Part shown: positions 6,753-9,432 of the stretch, one piece after another
How positions within the stretch are numbered: position 1 is the first letter of the stretch
Layout: each line of letters begins with the position of its first letter
Source: Anaerolineales bacterium
Lineage (GTDB): Bacteria > Chloroflexota > Anaerolineae > Anaerolineales > VGOW01
Length of the DNA stretch: 9,432 bases
Direction of reading: 5' to 3'
NCBI GenBank assembly: GCA_919901875.1
Contig: CAKKQG010000334.1
Coordinates: 1 to 9,432, forward strand
Notes under the pieces: model-generated
Told to the model about the DNA's origin: nothing
Database searches by the model: none
What the model saw: only the letters and a program-made list of their open reading frames with translations
Position numbers and translations under genes: made by a program

Positions 6753-7621
6753 AAGACCGCCGCCCCGTTGATGAACTCTCCGTTGAGGAGTTGGAACAAA
6801 TTCTTGCGATCAAAAAACGCGAAGAGCGCGAAGCGCGTCTGCGGAAATTCCGCGCGAGCGGGCGCGCCGGCAGCGCCAGCGTGATCGAATCGGTGACGCC
6901 GCCAGCCGCTCCCAAACCAAAATCGTTGGTGACGCGACTCTTTAATGGCGTGTTACTCCTTGTTGAGATCGGTGCAGTGATCGCGCTGTTTTATATCTTG
7001 ATCAACTCTGCGACTCTTTTGCAAACGCTCAACAAAGAAGTGGCGCAGGCGTTAGCCCAACCCGCATTGCCTTCACCCTCACCCACCGCATTGATCTCCG
7101 CCGTCGTCCTGCCGTCTGGTCATACGCCGCCCACCTCGCCCGGCGGCGCGCAGCCCAACCTTGCCGAGATTCCAGAAAACCTGCGACCACTGGTGCAAGC
7201 ACTTCCACCTATCGTGATCCCGACTCCGAGTCCAAAACAAGCGATACGCATGATCATCTCAGCCATCAATATAGATGCCCCTGTAGTGCAGGGTGATTCG
7301 TGGGAACAATTAAAGAAAGGCATCGCCCAGCACATCGGCACAGGCGATCCGGGTCAATCGGGTAACATGGTAGTCTCGGCGCACAACGACATCTTCGGCG
7401 AACTTTTCCGCGAGCTAGATCGCCTCAAGCCCGGCGATGAAGTGCAAGTGTTCACCGCTTCGCAAAAATTCACTTACCGCATCAGCGGCACACGCCTCGT
7501 TGCGCCCACCGAAGTCAGCGTAATGAACCCCACCGTGAGTCCCACGTTGACTCTGATCTCGTGCTATCCATATTTGGTGGATACGCAGCGGATTATCGTC
7601 TTCGCAGAGTTGAAGAAGTGA
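6749..7621 (+). CDS. Sortase (class D/E-like transpeptidase)
   Basis: A 290-residue type II membrane protein. It has a charged cytoplasmic N-terminus with ELSVEELEQILAIKKREER (9-27), probably helical, one membrane helix at about 64-86, a Pro/Ser/Thr-rich outside stalk (about 105-165), and a C-terminal sortase domain (about 166-288). The catalytic residues are visible: His212 in VVSAHND, Cys272 in LISCYPY, and Arg281 in TQRIIVFA. His and Cys are the expected 60 residues apart, followed closely by Arg. Sortases cut a sorting signal near the C-terminus of exported proteins and join them to the cell wall or to each other. SAHND replaces the more usual GHR/GHD context but keeps the essential His. 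The ATG at 6749 is chosen; a TTG at 6716 lies within the heptamer array. No clear substrate with an LPXTG-type signal is in the window. Confidence 0.9.
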   Translation: MKDRRPVDELSVEELEQILAIKKREEREARLRKFRASGRAGSASVIESVTPPAAPKPKSLVTRLFNGVLLLVEIGAVIALFYILINSATLLQTLNKEVAQALAQPALPSPSPTALISAVVLPSGHTPPTSPGGAQPNLAEIPENLRPLVQALPPIVIPTPSPKQAIRMIISAINIDAPVVQGDSWEQLKKGIAQHIGTGDPGQSGNMVVSAHNDIFGELFRELDRLKPGDEVQVFTASQKFTYRISGTRLVAPTEVSVMNPTVSPTLTLISCYPYLVDTQRIIVFAELKK

Positions 7622-7627
7622 TATACT
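7619..7627 (+). promoter_or_regulatory. Candidate extended -10 promoter
   Basis: TGATATACT is an extended -10 (TGn plus TATACT, five of six matches to TATAAT). Its TGA is the stop codon of the sortase gene. The best -35 is weak: TTCGCA at 7601-7606 with a 15-bp spacer. Transcription would start near 7634, just before the hairpin at 7637, giving a 5' leader of about 90 nt for the small gene at 7726. This is pattern matching only. Confidence 0.35.
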
Positions 7628-7636
7628 CTGTTTACA

Positions 7637-7699
7637 AGACCGCGTCGGTTTCGCAACGCGCCCCGTAGCAAAGCGGAGTGGGTAAAACCGACGCGGTCT
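7637..7699 (+). other. Long imperfect hairpin in the leader of the 78-residue protein gene
   Basis: The arms AGACCGCGTCGGTTT (7637-7651) and AAACCGACGCGGTCT (7685-7699) form 15 perfect pairs. After a small asymmetric bulge, 7656-7665 can pair with 7674-7683 with two mismatches and one G-T pair, leaving the loop TAGCAAAG (7666-7673). No T-tract follows directly; AATAAAAATTTTTC comes next, so it is not a classical terminator. It lies between a candidate promoter and a good ribosome binding site, so a leader RNA structure is possible; a dispersed palindromic repeat is the main alternative. Confidence 0.6.
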
Positions 7700-7713
7700 A
7701 ATAAAAATTTTTC

Positions 7714-7719
7714 TGGAGA
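7714..7719 (+). promoter_or_regulatory. Ribosome binding site of the 78-residue protein gene
   Basis: TGGAGA lies 6 nt before the ATG at 7726, a strong Shine-Dalgarno match at normal spacing. It fixes the start of this small gene. The other plus-strand genes whose starts are visible lack such a site. Confidence 0.75.
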
Positions 7720-7725
7720 AGTTAA

Positions 7726-7962
7726 ATGAGCAAGAAAAACCGAAAGAACCGACAACCTAACGTGCCGATGCAGACAACCCCCGTGCAGTCTACCCAAACC
7801 AAAGCGGGCGGCGGCATGATCAAGATGCCCTCGCGCGCACAATCTGGAACGGAAACGATCAACGCCGATTACACCCATGTGTATTCCGATCTGCGCCGCA
7901 TCGGATTATTGGCTAGCTTGCTGATAGCGGGATTGGTGGTGTTGTCGTTTTTCATTAAATAA
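7726..7962 (+). CDS. Small tail-anchored membrane protein of unknown function
   Basis: A 78-residue protein that I cannot name. The first 12 residues are very basic (MSKKNRKNRQP), followed by a flexible Gln/Thr/Pro-rich part to about residue 35. A more ordered segment NADYTHVYSDLRRIG (46-60) leads into one hydrophobic helix (about 60-77) that ends the protein, with a final Lys. This predicts a cytoplasmic N-terminus held by a C-terminal membrane anchor. From memory, short proteins with a Tyr-rich/DLRRI segment before a last helix are common hypothetical proteins in Anaerolineae. Evidence that it is real: a strong ribosome binding site, a bacterial-looking membrane anchor, a paired terminator downstream, and clean flanking spacers. 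The preceding hairpin and candidate promoter suggest it is transcribed separately from the sortase gene. Confidence 0.8.
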   Translation: MSKKNRKNRQPNVPMQTTPVQSTQTKAGGGMIKMPSRAQSGTETINADYTHVYSDLRRIGLLASLLIAGLVVLSFFIK

Positions 7963-7965
7963 AAA

Positions 7966-7992
7966 GTAGAGCAAGATGGCATCTTGCTCTAC
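7966..7992 (-). terminator. Terminator hairpin serving the minus-strand gene
   Basis: A perfect 13-bp inverted repeat: GTAGAGCAAGATG (7966-7978) and CATCTTGCTCTAC (7980-7992). On the minus strand it is followed by TTTTTATTT (from 7965 downward), the classical layout for termination of the Uma2 gene. On the plus strand no T-run follows. Confidence 0.7.
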
Positions 7993-7997
7993 GCGAT

Positions 7998-8036
7998 AAA
8001 CAACACGGCGAGTCTTGTGACTCGCCGTGTTGTTTT
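7998..8036 (+). terminator. Terminator hairpin serving the plus-strand genes
   Basis: The arms CAACACGGCGAGTC (8001-8014) and GACTCGCCGTGTTG (8019-8032) pair perfectly around the loop TTGT. A-T pairs extend the stem to 7998/8035, and the right side is followed by TTTT. It would end transcription from the small gene at 7726. Its right foot overlaps the stop codon of the convergent Uma2 gene (8035-8037). With the hairpin at 7966 it forms a back-to-back pair between convergent genes. Confidence 0.75.
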
Positions 8037-8739
8037 AACCGTTCAACTTCTCCACAAACTCTCTATGCTCTTCCGTCACCAACCCCTCATTCAACTTCTC
8101 CAACACCTTCGCCAAATCGCCGTTCAACAAATCAGTTGCCGCCAGCCACAAACCCGGAAACACGTTGCTTTTGATCGCGCCACCTTCATCTTGAGTTAAG
8201 CGCACATACTCGCCATCCTTCAACTCAAACCAATCGATCTGCTTATCCAACACACGCCACACAATGTATTCTTGTGCCCCATTGCGCCGATACACGCGCA
8301 ACTTTTCATGCAGATCGTAAGAGGCACTTGACACCGCCACCTCAATCACCAGTTCAGGCGCGCCTTCTAAATAGCCTTCTTGTGATTGATGCACTTTGCG
8401 CTCGTCAATCCATGCCGCAAGATCAGGTTGCACTTCATTCTCCGCGTCCAAGTGAATCGTCACATTATCCGCCACGCGAATTTTTGGGGTGTAGGCGCGA
8501 TAAGTTCCCAACCACGTTGCCATAGAACCATGGGACTCGCCATGTGGTAAATAAACTGGTGACGACATATACACAACTCCCTCTATCAATTCTGCTTTAA
8601 CCTTTTCAGCAGTAGCTTCATAACGTCGCTCAAACTCGCGGCGCGTTAAGTGATCGCCATTGTTCAATGGCGGAATTTTCTCTGCCACCAAAGGCGGGTG
8701 TGCCGCATAATGTTTTGGAGATCGATCTAAGACTGTCAT
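8035..8739 (-). CDS. Uma2 family protein (DUF820, PD-(D/E)XK nuclease fold)
   Basis: A 234-residue protein of the Uma2/DUF820 family, whose members have a restriction-endonuclease-like fold and are numerous in Cyanobacteria and Chloroflexota. Visible family features: ELIEGVVYMSSP (50-61), the candidate active-site Asp106 in QPDLAAW, Glu133 in PELVIEVAVSS (128-138), and Lys146 in DLHEKLRVYRRNGAQEYIV (142-160). The Asp, Glu and Lys pattern suggests an intact nuclease site. Length is near the upper part of the usual range, with N- and C-terminal tails of about 25 residues each. Biological roles are mostly unknown; many copies are scattered in genomes and may be selfish or linked to DNA processing. 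The start is supported by AGAGGA 4 nt upstream. It stands alone in its transcription unit, convergent to the small membrane-protein gene. Confidence 0.9.
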   Translation of the reverse strand: MTVLDRSPKHYAAHPPLVAEKIPPLNNGDHLTRREFERRYEATAEKVKAELIEGVVYMSSPVYLPHGESHGSMATWLGTYRAYTPKIRVADNVTIHLDAENEVQPDLAAWIDERKVHQSQEGYLEGAPELVIEVAVSSASYDLHEKLRVYRRNGAQEYIVWRVLDKQIDWFELKDGEYVRLTQDEGGAIKSNVFPGLWLAATDLLNGDLAKVLEKLNEGLVTEEHREFVEKLNG

Positions 8740-8743
8740 AGTG

Positions 8744-8749
8744 TCCTCT
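8744..8749 (-). promoter_or_regulatory. Ribosome binding site of the Uma2 gene
   Basis: On the minus strand AGAGGA lies 4 nt before the ATG (8737-8739). It is a good Shine-Dalgarno match and supports this start. Confidence 0.7.
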
Positions 8750-8756
8750 GCTTAAG

Positions 8757-8765
8757 AGTCTATCA
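8757..8765 (-). promoter_or_regulatory. Candidate extended -10 promoter of the Uma2 gene
   Basis: On the minus strand TGATAGACT matches an extended -10 (TGn plus TAGACT, four of six matches). No convincing -35 is present. The leader would be only about 10 nt, just long enough for the ribosome binding site. Weak evidence. Confidence 0.25.
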
Positions 8766-8774
8766 CAACACACA

Positions 8775-8816
8775 AAACTTCCGAAGTTTTCGCGGTTCTT
8801 GCGACTTCGGAAGTTT
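8775..8816 (-). terminator. Hairpin, probable terminator of the right-edge gene
   Basis: The arms AAACTTCCGAAGT (8775-8787) and ACTTCGGAAGTTT (8804-8816) pair perfectly. CGC/GCG (8791-8793 with 8801-8803) can extend the stem past a TTT bulge to the loop GGTTCTT. On the minus strand it lies 10 nt after the stop codon of the right-edge gene. The final TTTTG gives only a short T-tract, so termination may be partial. Each arm also contains a palindrome of its own. Confidence 0.6.
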
Positions 8817-8826
8817 CGGTTTCGTC

Positions 8827-9432
8827 TTACTTCTTCTTCCACACCCACCAAATAATTGGCAGCAACCCAAGCGCCAACACGAACAACCCAAAACCCCACA
8901 ACAGATAATCGCTGGCGCTCGTCGTATTGGGCGCGGGAGTCGATTCGGGGATGATGAAGTTGGATCGCGTGGGACTCGGTCCGGGCGTGATGCTGGGTTT
9001 GGGCGCGGTGGTCGGCGCGAGCGTGGCGGCGGCTATGGGCGTTGAACGTGGTGAGGACGTGGATGACGGCGACACCGTAGAGATCGTGATCGGCGGCACA
9101 TCACCTTGCACCACTTCGTAGGCGACTCCGTTGCTCACGGCGATCACTCTTTCACTCACCGAGAACGCTTGCGCCAGATCAGGCTGCGCGGCAATCAGTT
9201 TGAAGTAATCATCGCTGGCAAATTTCACCTGCGTCGTTTTCATCCTCGACGGATCGAATTGCGTATCCGTCCACACGTTGTTCTGCACAATGAACGTGCG
9301 CGTGCCTTGTTGTTTGAGAGATTGCGCGTATTGTTGCGCTGGCGCCGCCGCTTGATCTGCCTGCGTCATGCCGCTTTGATCTTTCGACGTTTGCACCGCG
9401 CCCGCGCCACTCACGGCGGCGGGAGCCGCTTG
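8827..9432 (-). CDS. C-terminal part of a membrane-anchored protein, probably VWA-domain type; N-terminus outside window
   Basis: The minus-strand frame is open to the right edge; 201 residues are visible. The GTG at 9412-9414 has in-frame codons before it and is probably not the start. Parts in order: an Ala/Gln-rich segment (1-40); a compact region with FIVQNNVWTDTQFDP and SDDYFKLIAAQPDLAQAF, then RVIAVSNGVAYEVV (about 45-115); a long Pro/Ser/Thr-rich spacer (about 120-172); and a last hydrophobic helix, YLLWGFGLFVLALGLLPII, with a WWVWKKK end. From memory the compact region is like the segment after the VIT and VWA domains in many Chloroflexota surface proteins, but those domains are not in the window, so the name is tentative. 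The C-terminus predicts a protein held in the membrane with most of it outside. No LPXTG-like motif stands before the helix. Confidence 0.75.
   Translation of the reverse strand, partial: QAAPAAVSGAGAVQTSKDQSGMTQADQAAAPAQQYAQSLKQQGTRTFIVQNNVWTDTQFDPSRMKTTQVKFASDDYFKLIAAQPDLAQAFSVSERVIAVSNGVAYEVVQGDVPPITISTVSPSSTSSPRSTPIAAATLAPTTAPKPSITPGPSPTRSNFIIPESTPAPNTTSASDYLLWGFGLFVLALGLLPIIWWVWKKK

Noticed and set aside
8035..9432. Defence island or toxin-antitoxin pair around the Uma2 gene
   Set aside because: The Uma2 gene stands alone with its own signals and the next gene is a surface protein; no other defence gene is visible.

Overview
This window reads as chromosomal DNA from a bacterium of the phylum Chloroflexota, probably class Anaerolineae. 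That placement is inferred from protein character: a CASTOR/POLLUX-type channel with tandem RCK domains, a receptor-type Ser/Thr kinase with an extracellular lectin-like domain, a sortase with a long N-terminal cytoplasmic part, and a Uma2 nuclease. It is also inferred from spacers filled with short tandem repeats and palindromes. No rRNA or other phylogenetic marker is present, so the placement is not proven.

Layout. Positions 2-7962 hold seven plus-strand genes: a 5'-truncated ion channel (2-1732), a membrane Ser/Thr protein kinase (1797-3521), a hairpin terminator, an RfaE2-like nucleotidyltransferase (3571-4047), a 275-bp spacer with a decamer repeat, a MITE-like nested palindrome and a pyrimidine-rich repeat (4048-4322), the lipid II flippase MurJ (4323-5900), a class I methyltransferase (5917-6708), a sortase (6749-7621), a long hairpin, and a 78-residue tail-anchored membrane protein (7726-7962). 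Two hairpins then separate these from two minus-strand genes: a Uma2 family protein (8035-8739) and the C-terminal part of a membrane-anchored protein, probably of the VWA-domain type (8827 to the right edge).

Functional theme. The middle genes point to the cell envelope: MurJ moves peptidoglycan precursor across the membrane, the sortase joins proteins to the cell wall, RfaE2 activates a sugar phosphate for glycan synthesis, and the methyltransferase may act on a glycan or lipid. The channel and kinase upstream are signalling and ion-homeostasis functions. MurJ and the methyltransferase are 16 bp apart and the methyltransferase and sortase 40 bp apart, so these three are probably co-transcribed.

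I see no strong evidence for a new defence, mobile or biosynthetic system. The least ordinary signals are non-coding. Four spacers carry tandem repeats of 7, 9 or 10 nt; one spacer is made almost wholly of heptamers, the last of which supplies a start codon, and in another a decamer supplies a stop codon. There is also a nested inverted-repeat element before murJ, and a 63-nt hairpin between an extended -10 motif and a small membrane-protein gene.
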